Positions 1 through 8,596 of a stretch of 56,024 nucleotides of DNA are shown piece by piece. The notes under the pieces were generated by a model. That model was not told the DNA's origin and did no database searches. It was given only the letters and a program-made list of their open reading frames with translations. Numbering within the stretch: position 1 is the first letter of the stretch; the number at the start of each line of letters is the position of its first letter. Position numbers and translations under genes: made by a program. The stretch spans positions 1 to 56,024 of the forward strand of contig DHEF01000026.1 in assembly GCA_002399735.1 (NCBI GenBank), in the 5' to 3' direction. This stretch comes from Chitinophagaceae bacterium UBA4857 (GTDB lineage Bacteria > Bacteroidota > Bacteroidia > Chitinophagales > Chitinophagaceae).

Positions 1-116
1 CTCATTAGCTAAATGACATTGTCGTGCAGCCTTTCAACAATAGAATATGGGCCCTCTGCCATTTAAAAATCAGCACTTAACTTTGTCAACTGTTATTATA
101 ACAAGTGTTTACAATT
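1..116. other. window-edge spacer, no gene seen
   Basis: This short stretch precedes the first gene. No open frame continues into it from outside and no hairpin stands out. It contains the word CAACAATAGAATATGG, which recalls the CAATAGAATT word of the dispersed repeat found elsewhere in the window, but it is too short to assign. Confidence 0.4.
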
Positions 117-839
117 ATGACTCCCAAACAAAAATTTGAAGACGCAGGTTTTTTAATCCTAAACGATATTTATACCAAAAAAGAAGTAATGGCTATCATA
201 AACAAAATTGATGACGCCAATACTGATAAAGATACTTTCAGAAAATCATCGGACTTATTTGCTATACGCCAATTTTTAAAAGAAATACCGGGAACATTGG
301 AATTAATTTTCACCAAAAGACTTCAAACGGTTATTAAAGAAATTATTGGCAACAACTATTTTGTAGTTAAAAGTATTTACTTCGATAAACCAGAAACTTC
401 TAATTGGTATGTAGCTTACCATCAGGACCTGACTATTTCGGTAGATAAAAAAATGGATCTTGATAATTTTATCAATTGGACCAATAAGCAAAACCAATTT
501 GCAGTACAACCATCCATCTACATTCTTGAAAATATTACTACCATCAGAATTCATCTGGATGATACAGATGAGCATAATGGTGCATTAAAAGTAATACCGC
601 AGTCACATGTAAAGGGAATATACCGCCCCGAAAACATTGACTGGACAAAAGAACAAGAAACTTTTTGTCCCGTAAACAGGGGTGGTATCATGTTGATGAA
701 GCCATTAACCTTGCACAGTTCTAACCGTACCACCAACAATAAAAAAAGAAGAGTCATACATATTGAATTTTCTAATCAGGAATTACCCGACAAGCTACAA
801 TGGTCGGAGCAAATAACTGAACAGTTTTTGTATAACTAA
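117..839 (+). CDS. PhyH-like Fe(II)/2-oxoglutarate dioxygenase
   Basis: Probable non-haem iron, 2-oxoglutarate-dependent oxygenase of the phytanoyl-CoA dioxygenase (PhyH) superfamily, about 240 residues, usual for the family. The metal-binding triad is visible: H102-Q-D104 in the segment AYHQDLT and a distal His near residue 200 in LTLHSSNR, followed by a basic KKRRVIHIEF segment that would supply the 2-oxoglutarate-binding Arg. No signal peptide, so a cytoplasmic enzyme. The start is taken at the ATG at 117; an in-frame GTG lies 12 bases upstream. The substrate cannot be told: related bacterial proteins hydroxylate lipids, amino acids or small metabolites. The next gene, a lipoprotein, starts 29 bases downstream on the same strand but has no evident functional link. 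Confidence 0.8.
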   Translation: MTPKQKFEDAGFLILNDIYTKKEVMAIINKIDDANTDKDTFRKSSDLFAIRQFLKEIPGTLELIFTKRLQTVIKEIIGNNYFVVKSIYFDKPETSNWYVAYHQDLTISVDKKMDLDNFINWTNKQNQFAVQPSIYILENITTIRIHLDDTDEHNGALKVIPQSHVKGIYRPENIDWTKEQETFCPVNRGGIMLMKPLTLHSSNRTTNNKKRRVIHIEFSNQELPDKLQWSEQITEQFLYN

Positions 840-868
840 TATTTCATTCTAAACGAATACATTGTTAC

Positions 869-1429
869 ATGCGTTTACCCTATTTAATTGCCCTCTTACT
901 TATTATTACTAGTTGTAAAAACACAAATAAAACACCTCTTGTTGCTGATAACAATACGCTCAGTAATAGTCCTGCAGAAACAGTACAACCATTACAGACA
1001 AGCATAACGTACGAGAAAGACACAATTACCTTATCCACCAAACATAATCCCAATTTTATTATAGCCGATTTGGATGGAGATAACCACCCAGACAGCGTAA
1101 AACTGGTACAACATATTGCCAATAAAAAATTCGGGCTGTTAATAAAATTTGGTAACAATACTACCGCAACATTTGGTTTAGGTCAGGATGTTTTACAACA
1201 AGGTTTTGACGATTTAGACTGGGTGGGTGTTTTTGAAAAAGCGAACAAAGGAGATGTGTATTATAACAATGTAAACGATGACGGCGAAATAATGTCTGAA
1301 GAACAAGTTCCGGAAAAAGACAAAATTAAACTTCCGCATGATGCTATTTTTATACATGCCGCCGAATCTTGCGGTGGTGGAATCATTTACTTTAATACCG
1401 GAAAATTTAATTGGATACAACAGGAGTAA
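869..1429 (+). CDS. lipoprotein with acidic Asp-rich loops, function unknown
   Basis: A 186-residue protein with a lipoprotein signal peptide: hydrophobic segment, then lipobox IITSC with the lipidated Cys at residue 16, so probably anchored in the outer or inner membrane and facing the periplasm. Two acidic stretches, DLDGDNHPDS and NVNDDGEIMSEEQ, resemble calcium-binding EF-hand or FG-GAP loops. This is a resemblance only. I do not recognise the family. It lies between the dioxygenase and an esterase, 24 bases before the latter, so the three genes could be one transcript ending at the hairpin at 2294. Confidence 0.65.
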   Translation: MRLPYLIALLLIITSCKNTNKTPLVADNNTLSNSPAETVQPLQTSITYEKDTITLSTKHNPNFIIADLDGDNHPDSVKLVQHIANKKFGLLIKFGNNTTATFGLGQDVLQQGFDDLDWVGVFEKANKGDVYYNNVNDDGEIMSEEQVPEKDKIKLPHDAIFIHAAESCGGGIIYFNTGKFNWIQQE

Positions 1430-1453
1430 GTTACCAACCCTAAAAAAATTATC

Positions 1454-2272
1454 ATGAAAAAAACATTACTGTTCTCATTATTACTGACTTATTTTTTTAA
1501 TGCAACGGCACAAAGCAACGACAAAAAGCCCTTAACCATTGGTGAAATAAGAAGCATTCAATCAGTTGTATTAAACGAAACCAGAACACTTAATATTTAC
1601 TTGCCCGAAAAATATGACAGCAGCAAGGCATACCCTATTGCTTATGTATTGGATGGCAGTATGCACGAAGATTTTTTACACATTACCGGTTTAGTACAAT
1701 ATTTTAACCTGCAATTTAAAATGCCGGAAACCATTGTGGTGGGCATTGCTAATATTGACCGAAAAAGAGATTTTACCCACCATACCGATTTAAAAGATTT
1801 AAAGAAGGACTACCCTACTACCGGTCACTCCGATAAGTTTATACAATTTTTAGAAACTGAATTATTACCGTTTGTAACCAGTAATTACAAAACAACTGAT
1901 ACTAAATATTTAATTGGTCAATCATTAGGTGGTTTGTTAGCTACAGAAGTTTTATTAAAAAAGACCAATTTGTTTTCGCATTATTTAATTGTTAGCCCAA
2001 GCCTTTGGTGGGATGATGAAAGCATGTTGAAAAAAGCGGCTGTCTTATTTAAACAACAAGCAGATAACAAAACATACGTATATATTTCTGTAGGAAAAGG
2101 CGAACATAAAACCATGCAAAAAGAAGCCAAAGAAATTTATGAAGTATTACAGACATCTAAGAAAAAAAACCTAACCCTGCATTACAACCCGATGGAAAAA
2201 GAAAACCATGCTACTATTTTACACAACAGTATTTATGAAGCATTGTTAAAACTATTTCCGTATAAAGAATAA
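1454..2272 (+). CDS. secreted alpha/beta-hydrolase, putative esterase (esterase D/Fes type)
   Basis: A 272-residue exported serine hydrolase of the putative esterase family (PF00756), the group that includes IroE, Fes and S-formylglutathione hydrolase-like enzymes. An N-terminal signal peptide (MKKTLLFSLL onward, ending ATAQ) precedes the alpha/beta-hydrolase fold. The nucleophile elbow GQSLGG places the catalytic Ser at residue 157, and the likely catalytic His is H252 in KENHATIL. Tyr/Asp strands such as AYVLDGS near residue 64 are typical. The substrate could be a siderophore or a carbohydrate ester; the leftward gene across the terminator is a TonB-dependent receptor, but the two are convergent and not co-transcribed. 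Confident in the fold, not in the substrate. Confidence 0.8.
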   Translation: MKKTLLFSLLLTYFFNATAQSNDKKPLTIGEIRSIQSVVLNETRTLNIYLPEKYDSSKAYPIAYVLDGSMHEDFLHITGLVQYFNLQFKMPETIVVGIANIDRKRDFTHHTDLKDLKKDYPTTGHSDKFIQFLETELLPFVTSNYKTTDTKYLIGQSLGGLLATEVLLKKTNLFSHYLIVSPSLWWDDESMLKKAAVLFKQQADNKTYVYISVGKGEHKTMQKEAKEIYEVLQTSKKKNLTLHYNPMEKENHATILHNSIYEALLKLFPYKE

Positions 2273-2293
2273 TACAAAACAACTATAAATAAC

Positions 2294-2319
2294 AAAAGGG
2301 CTAAATAATTAGCCCTTTT
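2294..2319. terminator. intrinsic terminator after the esterase gene
   Basis: Perfect 11-bp stem AAAAGGGCTAA / TTAGCCCTTTT with an ATAA loop, followed by GTTTTG. It lies 21 bases after the esterase stop codon. The A-tract on the 5' side means it could act in both directions. Confidence 0.8.
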
Positions 2320-2340
2320 GTTTTGATATATGTAGAGGAA

Positions 2341-2376
2341 TTATAGTTGATAATTAAGAATTAGTAATTAATAATT
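2341..2376. repeat. AT-rich TTAATTA-type spacer repeat
   Basis: A low-complexity run built from TAATTA, AATTAG and AATAATT words. Closely similar runs occur at 5317-5352 and 28205-28243, always between genes. Confidence 0.5.
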
Positions 2377-2419
2377 GGGTTTTACCATAATGTAGGAACC
2401 TTACACAATGCCCAATAAA

Positions 2420-2553
2420 GCCTCACCCCAACCCTCTCCAAAGGAGAGGGAGTATTACCTTAAAAAACGAAGACCTACATAATGCTCAATAGAATTACAA
2501 CAGTACAAGAGTGCGACGCAACAGACGATGATAGTAGCACAGTAGCTCGTAAC
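2420..2553 (+). repeat. composite dispersed repeat, copy 1 (palindromic element + GTGCGACGCAA element)
   Basis: Begins with the palindromic module GCCTCACCCCAACCCTCTCC AAA GGAGAGGG (8-bp stem, 2432-2450), continues through a linker (GAAGACCTACATAATG), and ends with the module CAATAGAATT .. CAGTACAAG .. AGTGCGACGCAACAGACGATG. The whole unit is almost repeated at 9844-9975 with a handful of substitutions. It fills the spacer between the convergent esterase and TonB receptor genes. Confidence 0.85.
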
Positions 2554-2586
2554 ATAAAATGCAGATGTTGTATCGGGCTCTATCTA

Positions 2587-2617
2587 AGCCCCTCCTTCGG
2601 AGGGGTTGGGGAGGCCG
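2587..2617 (-). repeat. palindromic CCCCTCC/GGAGGGG repeat
   Basis: Stem CCCCTCC (2589-2595), loop TTC, GGAGGGG (2599-2605), followed by TTGGGGAGGC. Read on the minus strand it is GCCTCCCCAACCCCTCC.., the same family as the elements at 2420, 8151, 9844 and 12170. It abuts the stop codon of the TonB receptor gene and may double as its terminator, although it lacks a T-tract on that strand. Confidence 0.7.
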
Positions 2618-2618
2618 T

Positions 2619-5069
2619 TTAATTCTGTCCACCGCCACCACCTACACGGTTTTGCTCATCGCTGGCACCACTTTTACGCTGACGTGCTTGTGCAATATTT
2701 GTTTTACCAAAACGGTAAGTAAATCCTAAACTCACCTGGCGTGTATCTCTAACATTTGACAAATCAACATCAATATCGCTATACAACACACTACCGGTTA
2801 CTTTTTGTGAGTAGAAAATATCTCTTACCGATAAACGAATAGTACCTTTTTTCTTTAACACTTGTTTACTTACACCAGCATTTACAGCCCATAAATCATC
2901 AATAATTAATAAGCCTTCTGTGCCCCTACTACGGTACCAACCACTTAACTCGGCACTCCATCCTTTACCCAAAGTAAAGCTGTTGCTCATGTTACCCATA
3001 AAAGTGGTCATTTTTATATCAATTGGATCGTTATTATAAAAACCTTCGAAATGATTGTTGTAAACATTCAGGTAAGTACTTAATGTCCACCATTTTTTAA
3101 TCGGTGTATTAGCCATAACTGCTAAACCAATCTGCGACATTTTTGCCACATTATCACGTGTCTGGAAAGTTTTACTACCTTCTTGCTTCAACATTTCGGC
3201 CATTACATCATTGGTTACACTGTAGTTAACCGTTGTGGTTAAAAACTTCATAAACGTGTGCGACAGCTCTATATTATCAGTGATCTGTGGCTTTAAGTAA
3301 GGGTTACCCTGGTTGTAGGTTAACGAATCTAAAAAGAATACAAAGGGATTAAGATTATCGTAAGAAGGACGTTCGATACGACGACCATATGCTGCATTCA
3401 CTTGGTTGTTCTCGTTAAAGTTGTAACCTAAACCAAGATTAGGAAACAGGTTAACGTAGTTACGTTTAAAACTGGAGTCGTTAATAATTTGTTTACCTAC
3501 CGCATGTGTATGCTCCAAACGCAAACCGGCTGTAATACTCCATTTTTTTACCTCACCACTTAATGATCCGTATGCTGCATTAATATTTTCTTTGTAATCA
3601 AATGCGTTTTCGTTTGTAGGATCTTTAACCCAATCGTTTGCATTTTTGCGCAAGTACTCTGCAGTATTATCGGTGTTAACCCAGCTTGATTTTAAACCGG
3701 CTTCCAGTTTCCATTTATTTTTAAACGGATGAACATAGTCGGTTTTAAAACTATAAATATCAATTCTGGAAGGCATTCTTGTTAATAAAGATGAGCTGCT
3801 GATTGGACTGTTGTTTTCATCAAACACATTAGTTGTTAAAGTGTTTTTATTACGAGAATCATAGAATGCATAATCCGCATCTGCCGAAATTTCTCTTCCT
3901 TCCTTATTCAAAGATTTTTTATAGTTAAGATTGGTTGTTACGCCTAAAAAATTTCTGCCTTCTGTACCTGTTGATCTTAATATAGATGTTAAATCTCTGT
4001 TAGCATCCAGTAAATTCATATTACTTCTGCTACGCTCATCATTATCATTCAGGTTTACATTTACCAACACACCAATAATTTCGTCCTTCTTAATACTATA
4101 ATCCAATCCTACTTTAAAATTTTGACCAAAACCCCAGAATCTGTTTCTTGATATTTGATTAATGTATCGTGCAGGTGTTACTTTATCATCTTCAAATCCG
4201 GTACGTTTAATATCTAACTCGTTAAAACCGGCAAAGCGATAAGGATTGTAACTACCAAACAAATTAAATTTATCGTTACGGTAGTTAAGGTTTACATTGG
4301 CAAAACCACGTGGATAAACACCTTGCGTATAACCCAGGCCAACACTACCATTCATACCCTTTACAATATTTTTCTTGGTTTTAATATTAATAATGCCCGA
4401 GTTACCTGCTGCATCATAACGTGCAGGTGGGTTGGTCATAATTTCTACTGACTGTATATTATTTGCTTGCATGTTTTTTAAAAATGCAGCAAGGTCGGCA
4501 GCACTCATGTATGTTGGTTTACCATCAATTAACACCAACACACCTTGTTTACCTTTTAAGCTAATGTTCCCGTCATTATCCACTGTAATACCCGGCGATT
4601 TTTCCAACAACTCCAATGCATTTAAGCCGGCATTTGTTGGCGATGCATCTACATTCACAATCATCATTCCGGGCTTGGCTTCTACCAATGGTTTACGTGA
4701 TGTAACCGTTACACCACCCACTGCTTTGGCTTCCGGACTCATACTAATATTAGCCGTTGTATAATTTAATTGTGAGGCATTCAGCTCAATATGTCCGCTA
4801 TTTACAGCTTGAAAACCAACAGCACTTATGGCCAAAAAGTAGTTATCAATCGGTAAGTTTTCAAATGCAAAAGCACCGTTTTTATCGGCCACTTCAATTT
4901 TTACCACGCTGGAATCCTTGGCCTTTTTTAAGGTTACTGATGCTGCCGGTAACACATTTGCTTCCGCATCTTTCACAATTCCTGCAATTCTTCCGGCCGG
5001 AGCTTGCCCGTAAGCTTTTGCTACACAAAGCATAATAGCCAGTAAAACAATTAGTTGCACTTTTTTCAT
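2619..5069 (-). CDS. TonB-dependent outer-membrane receptor, OMP_b-brl_3 type
   Basis: An 816-residue outer-membrane protein. Order: signal peptide to about residue 21, a carboxypeptidase-regulatory-like beta-sandwich (about 25-110, GRIAGIVKDAEANVLPAASV), a TonB plug (about 125-235, with LELLEKSPGITVDNDGNISL and VLIDGKPTYMS), and a long beta-barrel of the outer-membrane beta-barrel family (PF14905) with the typical late motif RIERPSYDNLNPF. The tail RFGKTNIAQARQRKSGASDE ending in a five-Gly run is common in this subfamily. This is not a SusC: no SusD gene lies next to it. The ligand is unknown; relatives have been proposed to take part in transport or in cell-envelope functions. Probably monocistronic. 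Confidence 0.9.
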   Translation of the reverse strand: MKKVQLIVLLAIMLCVAKAYGQAPAGRIAGIVKDAEANVLPAASVTLKKAKDSSVVKIEVADKNGAFAFENLPIDNYFLAISAVGFQAVNSGHIELNASQLNYTTANISMSPEAKAVGGVTVTSRKPLVEAKPGMMIVNVDASPTNAGLNALELLEKSPGITVDNDGNISLKGKQGVLVLIDGKPTYMSAADLAAFLKNMQANNIQSVEIMTNPPARYDAAGNSGIINIKTKKNIVKGMNGSVGLGYTQGVYPRGFANVNLNYRNDKFNLFGSYNPYRFAGFNELDIKRTGFEDDKVTPARYINQISRNRFWGFGQNFKVGLDYSIKKDEIIGVLVNVNLNDNDERSRSNMNLLDANRDLTSILRSTGTEGRNFLGVTTNLNYKKSLNKEGREISADADYAFYDSRNKNTLTTNVFDENNSPISSSSLLTRMPSRIDIYSFKTDYVHPFKNKWKLEAGLKSSWVNTDNTAEYLRKNANDWVKDPTNENAFDYKENINAAYGSLSGEVKKWSITAGLRLEHTHAVGKQIINDSSFKRNYVNLFPNLGLGYNFNENNQVNAAYGRRIERPSYDNLNPFVFFLDSLTYNQGNPYLKPQITDNIELSHTFMKFLTTTVNYSVTNDVMAEMLKQEGSKTFQTRDNVAKMSQIGLAVMANTPIKKWWTLSTYLNVYNNHFEGFYNNDPIDIKMTTFMGNMSNSFTLGKGWSAELSGWYRSRGTEGLLIIDDLWAVNAGVSKQVLKKKGTIRLSVRDIFYSQKVTGSVLYSDIDVDLSNVRDTRQVSLGFTYRFGKTNIAQARQRKSGASDEQNRVGGGGGQN

Positions 5070-5112
5070 GATTCTGGTTTTAGTCGTCTTCTGTTTTTGA
5101 TTAATTCTTTCA

Positions 5113-5138
5113 CAAACCTAAGGTACTATGCAATGCAA
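5113..5138 (-). promoter_or_regulatory. candidate Bacteroidota-type promoter for the TonB receptor
   Basis: On the minus strand TAGGTTTG (5113-5120) matches the -7 box TAnnTTTG, with a TTG at 5136-5138 fifteen bases upstream as a possible -33 element. Transcription would begin about 40 bases before the ATG at 5069. Motif match only. Confidence 0.4.
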
Positions 5139-5479
5139 GGTAGCTTGTTTTATATTAAACGGTTATAATTAATGATAATTGGTTGTTTTAAGGCAGCAGA
5201 TTTATGATATCAGGTTTTTATTTTGGTATCGGCCATACTACTATTATCATCGTCCCTTGCTTCGCACTCTTCAACTGCATCAATTCTACTCAGCCCACGG
5301 CACAAACTCCTTTCTTCAATTATTAATTCTTAATTATTCATTACTAATTAATACGGCAGTATGACCACCAAGGCCGTTATTTTGTTACACAAAAATTTCT
5401 GTTTAGGATAAATGGTTATTAAATGCCCTCAACGGTAAGTGGTATAAAATCTATGCGGTATATTGCAGTAAATTTTTGT
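5139..5479. other. spacer between divergent TonB receptor and threonine aldolase genes
   Basis: Holds a diverged minus-strand copy of the GTGCGACGCAA repeat (5226-5300) and an AT-rich run at 5317-5352 similar to those at 2341 and 28205. Short open frames here have no recognisable content. Confidence 0.5.
5226..5300 (-). repeat. dispersed GTGCGACGCAA repeat, diverged copy
   Basis: Contains ATCATCGTCCCTTGCTTCGC then ACTCTTCAACTG and CAATTCTACT, i.e. the minus-strand form of the repeat with one change in the core (TTGCTTCGC for TTGCGTCGC). Confidence 0.75.
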
Positions 5480-6496
5480 ATGACAGTTGATTTTAGATCC
5501 GATACCGTTACAAAGCCTTCAGCAGCTATGCTGGAAGCGATGATGCAGGCTCCCGTTGGCGACGATGTTTTTGGCGAAGACACATCTATAAATACATTAG
5601 AAACAAAAGCAGCCGCATTATTTGGAATGGAAGCGGCATTGTTTTGTCCTTCGGGCACTATGACTAACCAGATTGCAATTAAATGTCATACACAACCCGG
5701 CGATGAAGTTATTTGTGATTATGATGCACATATATATCAATACGAAGGTGGTGGCATTGCTTTTAACTCTGGTGCATCGGTTAAATTATTAAGTGGTGAC
5801 CGAGGCCGCATCAATACCGAACAAGTAAAAGCTGCTATTAATCCGGATGATGTGCACCGTGCCAATACAAGCCTGGTTTGTTTGGAAAATACCAGCAACC
5901 GTGGCGGAGGCAGTTGTTACGACTGGCAAACCATTGAAAGTATTGCAGCTCTGAGCAAAGCGCATAACCTGGCTTTTCATTTAGACGGAGCCCGTTTATA
6001 TAATGCCCTGGTTGCAACCGGACAAACAACTTTACAATACGGCCAAACCTTTGACAGTATATCTATTTGTTTAAGTAAAAGTTTGGGCTGTCCCGTTGGT
6101 AGTTTGTTATTAGGCAAAACCGCTTTCATAAAAAAAGCCCGTAGAATAAGAAAAGTATTTGGTGGCGGTATGCGCCAGGCAGGTTTTATAGCTGCCGCAG
6201 GTATATATGCATTGGATAACAATGTTACCCGCTTACAACAAGACCATGACCATGCTCAGCAAATTGCACAGGTACTGGTAAGTAAAAACTTTGTTGCCCG
6301 CTTATTGCCGGTAGAAACCAATATTATTATTTTTGAATTACACGAAAGTGATGGAGCACCAGCTTTTGTAGCAAAACTGAACGAAAAAAATATACTGGCC
6401 TACGCCATTGCACCTAACAGAGTGCGCCTGGTATTACACTTAGACATTACACCAGCAATGGTTGATTATACAATTGAAGTACTTAACAAATTATAA
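5480..6496 (+). CDS. ltaE: low-specificity L-threonine aldolase
   Basis: PLP enzyme that cleaves L-threonine or L-allo-threonine to glycine and acetaldehyde, cytoplasmic. The family start MTVDFRSDTVTKP sets the initiator at the ATG at 5480, giving 338 residues; the frame extends 57 bases further upstream without homologous content. Visible family motifs: GDDVFGEDTS, the PLP-stacking His in DAHIYQYE (about residue 84), HLDGARLYNA (Asp 169 and Arg 172) and the PLP lysine K200 in SICLSKSLGCPVGS. Only 3 bases separate its stop codon from the ATG of pgi, so the two are almost certainly co-transcribed. With GlyA at 21.2 kb it gives this genome two routes to glycine. Confidence 0.93.
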   Translation: MTVDFRSDTVTKPSAAMLEAMMQAPVGDDVFGEDTSINTLETKAAALFGMEAALFCPSGTMTNQIAIKCHTQPGDEVICDYDAHIYQYEGGGIAFNSGASVKLLSGDRGRINTEQVKAAINPDDVHRANTSLVCLENTSNRGGGSCYDWQTIESIAALSKAHNLAFHLDGARLYNALVATGQTTLQYGQTFDSISICLSKSLGCPVGSLLLGKTAFIKKARRIRKVFGGGMRQAGFIAAAGIYALDNNVTRLQQDHDHAQQIAQVLVSKNFVARLLPVETNIIIFELHESDGAPAFVAKLNEKNILAYAIAPNRVRLVLHLDITPAMVDYTIEVLNKL

Positions 6497-6499
6497 AAT

Positions 6500-8149
6500 A
6501 TGTTTCCTGCTATTAACCCAACACAAAACAAATCCTGGCAAGATCTTCAAGAACATTATAAAGAAATAAAACAAACAGGTATTAAAACCCTGTTTGCTGA
6601 AGACGCTGACCGATACAATAAATTACATGTGCAGTTTGGTGATATTTTGTTTGACTATTCAAAAAACATTGTATCAGAAAAAACATTGGGTTTGTTACAA
6701 AACCTTGCCGTAGATAGCAAAGTAAAACAAGCTATTGATGCCATGTTTAATGGCGAAAAAATTAACCAGACCGAAGGCCGTTCTGTATTACATATTGCCT
6801 TACGCAATTTTGGCAAAAAAGCCATTAAAGTAGATGGTGCAAATGTGATGCCTTCCGTTAAAAAAGTATTACGCAAAATAAAAACCTTTACTGATAAAGT
6901 ACATAGTGGCGAATTACGCGGCTACACCGGTAAACGCATTAAATACATTGTAAACATTGGCATTGGCGGTAGCGACCTTGGGCCCTTTATGGTTACCGAA
7001 GCGTTGAAACCTTATACCGTTGATGGCATTGAGTCTTTCTTTGTATCAAACGTAGACGGTACACATATTGCCGAAACTTTGAAAAAAGTAAAACCGGAAC
7101 GCACTTTATTTTTAATTGCATCCAAAACATTTACTACGCAGGAAACCATGACCAATGCACATACTGCCCGTGCATGGTTTTTGAAAAAAGCAAAAGATGA
7201 AACACATATAGCCAAACATTTTGTGGCCTTAAGTACCAATGAAACCGAAGTGGTAAAATTTGGTATTGATAAAAAGAATATGTTTGAGTTTTGGGATTGG
7301 GTTGGCGGCCGTTACTCATTATGGAGTGCTATTGGCTTATCCATTGCGCTTACCATTGGTTACAAAAACTTTGAAGCCTTATTGAAAGGTGCTCACGCTG
7401 CCGACCAGCATTTTGCCACCACTGCTCCTGAAAAAAACATACCGGTACTAATGGCTTTAATTGGTTTGTGGTACACCAATTTTTTTGGTGCACAAACAGA
7501 AGCAATTTTGCCTTACGACCAATACCTGCATCGCTTTGCTGCTTATTTCCAGCAAGGTAATATGGAAAGTAATGGTAAATATGTTGACCGTAACGGTAAC
7601 CCCGTTAATTATTCAACCGGACCGGTTATCTGGGGCGAACCGGGCACTAACGGGCAACACGCATTTTACCAGCTAATTCACCAAGGAACTGTTTTAATAC
7701 CTTGCGATTTTATTGCACCGGCACAAACACATAATCCTTTAGGTGACCATCACGATAAATTATTGTCCAACTTTTTTGCCCAGACGGAAGCCTTAATGAA
7801 TGGCAAAACTGCCGAAGAAGTAAAAGCTGAGTTAACAAAACAAGGATTAAGCAAAAAAGAAGTAGATAAACTATTACCATTTAAAGTGTTTACAGGTAAC
7901 AGACCTACCAACTCTATACTGATAAAAAAAATAACACCATTTACATTGGGCCAGTTGATTGCTTTGTACGAGCATAAAATATTTGTACAAGGTGTTATCT
8001 GGAATATTTTCAGCTTTGACCAATGGGGTGTTGAATTAGGCAAACAATTAGCCAACAAAATTTTACCTGAATTAGCCGATAAAAGTATTATCACCTCACA
8101 TGATACATCTACGAATGGTTTGATTAATACATATAAGAAGTGGAGATAA
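6500..8149 (+). CDS. pgi: glucose-6-phosphate isomerase
   Basis: Interconverts glucose 6-phosphate and fructose 6-phosphate in glycolysis and gluconeogenesis. Length 549 residues, normal for the large bacterial/eukaryotic form. Landmarks: sugar-phosphate binding NIGIGGSDLGP (about 152-162), TFTTQETMTNA (about 210-220), GGRYSLWSAIGL (269-280), the catalytic base region GNMESNGK with E355, the ring-opening His H387 in NGQHAFYQ, and the C-terminal signature FSFDQWGVELGK carrying the catalytic Lys. Translation is probably coupled to the upstream threonine aldolase gene. A hairpin with a T-tract follows at 8163. Confidence 0.97.
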   Translation: MFPAINPTQNKSWQDLQEHYKEIKQTGIKTLFAEDADRYNKLHVQFGDILFDYSKNIVSEKTLGLLQNLAVDSKVKQAIDAMFNGEKINQTEGRSVLHIALRNFGKKAIKVDGANVMPSVKKVLRKIKTFTDKVHSGELRGYTGKRIKYIVNIGIGGSDLGPFMVTEALKPYTVDGIESFFVSNVDGTHIAETLKKVKPERTLFLIASKTFTTQETMTNAHTARAWFLKKAKDETHIAKHFVALSTNETEVVKFGIDKKNMFEFWDWVGGRYSLWSAIGLSIALTIGYKNFEALLKGAHAADQHFATTAPEKNIPVLMALIGLWYTNFFGAQTEAILPYDQYLHRFAAYFQQGNMESNGKYVDRNGNPVNYSTGPVIWGEPGTNGQHAFYQLIHQGTVLIPCDFIAPAQTHNPLGDHHDKLLSNFFAQTEALMNGKTAEEVKAELTKQGLSKKEVDKLLPFKVFTGNRPTNSILIKKITPFTLGQLIALYEHKIFVQGVIWNIFSFDQWGVELGKQLANKILPELADKSIITSHDTSTNGLINTYKKWR

Positions 8150-8150
8150 A

Positions 8151-8184
8151 AGCCTCCCCAAGCCCCTCCAAAGGAGGGGTTTTT
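8151..8184 (+). terminator. terminator-like hairpin made from a palindromic repeat
   Basis: CCCCTCC (8163-8169), loop AAA, GGAGGGG (8173-8179), then TTTTT. The preceding GCCTCCCCAAG marks it as a member of the CTCACCCC/CTCCCC palindromic family seen at 2420, 2587, 9844 and 12170. Here the copy lies directly after the pgi stop codon and has a perfect terminator layout. Confidence 0.7.
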
Positions 8185-8259
8185 AGTGTATTATGCTTTG
8201 TAATTTTCTAACTTTTCGTAAGAGGTATTATTTTCACGGCGTATAAACCTGGTGATAAT

Positions 8260-8586
8260 ATGGACACAAGAATTGATAACTTAATCAGCTTGTTTGAAAA
8301 TTGTGGTTGGGAAAGAATTGGTGAAACCGATATGTCAAACGATTGGTGGTTTGAAAATATTTATGAACTCCGCTCAGCATGGAAGCCTCTTAATAGCAAA
8401 CTCTTTTTAACACTTTTAACCGATCCTCAATTTTTAAATAAAAAAGTAGTATGGTGTATTGGCTTTTCTACAGTTATACCAGATAGTAGTCATTTTAATT
8501 ATTTAGAGCAAATAACTTTAAACGATATAAAGAAAGCTGATTTAAATTTATTTGTAAAGAATGTAAATACACTAGTTCGTCTTTAA
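8260..8586 (+). CDS. small protein, function unknown
   Basis: A 108-residue cytoplasmic protein beginning at an ATG preceded by an AT-rich leader. It is rich in aromatic residues (CGWERIGETD, DWWFENIYELRSAW) with no signal peptide or membrane segment. I do not recognise the family. The frame is intact, starts with ATG, and ends 10 bases before the convergent methyltransferase gene, which supports it being a real gene, but no motif confirms it. Confidence 0.5.
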   Translation: MDTRIDNLISLFENCGWERIGETDMSNDWWFENIYELRSAWKPLNSKLFLTLLTDPQFLNKKVVWCIGFSTVIPDSSHFNYLEQITLNDIKKADLNLFVKNVNTLVRL

Positions 8587-8596
8587 AACCTATTGG

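Noticed and set aside
2619..5069. SusC-type glycan importer
   Set aside because: No SusD partner and the barrel belongs to the OMP_b-brl_3 type with different length and motifs.
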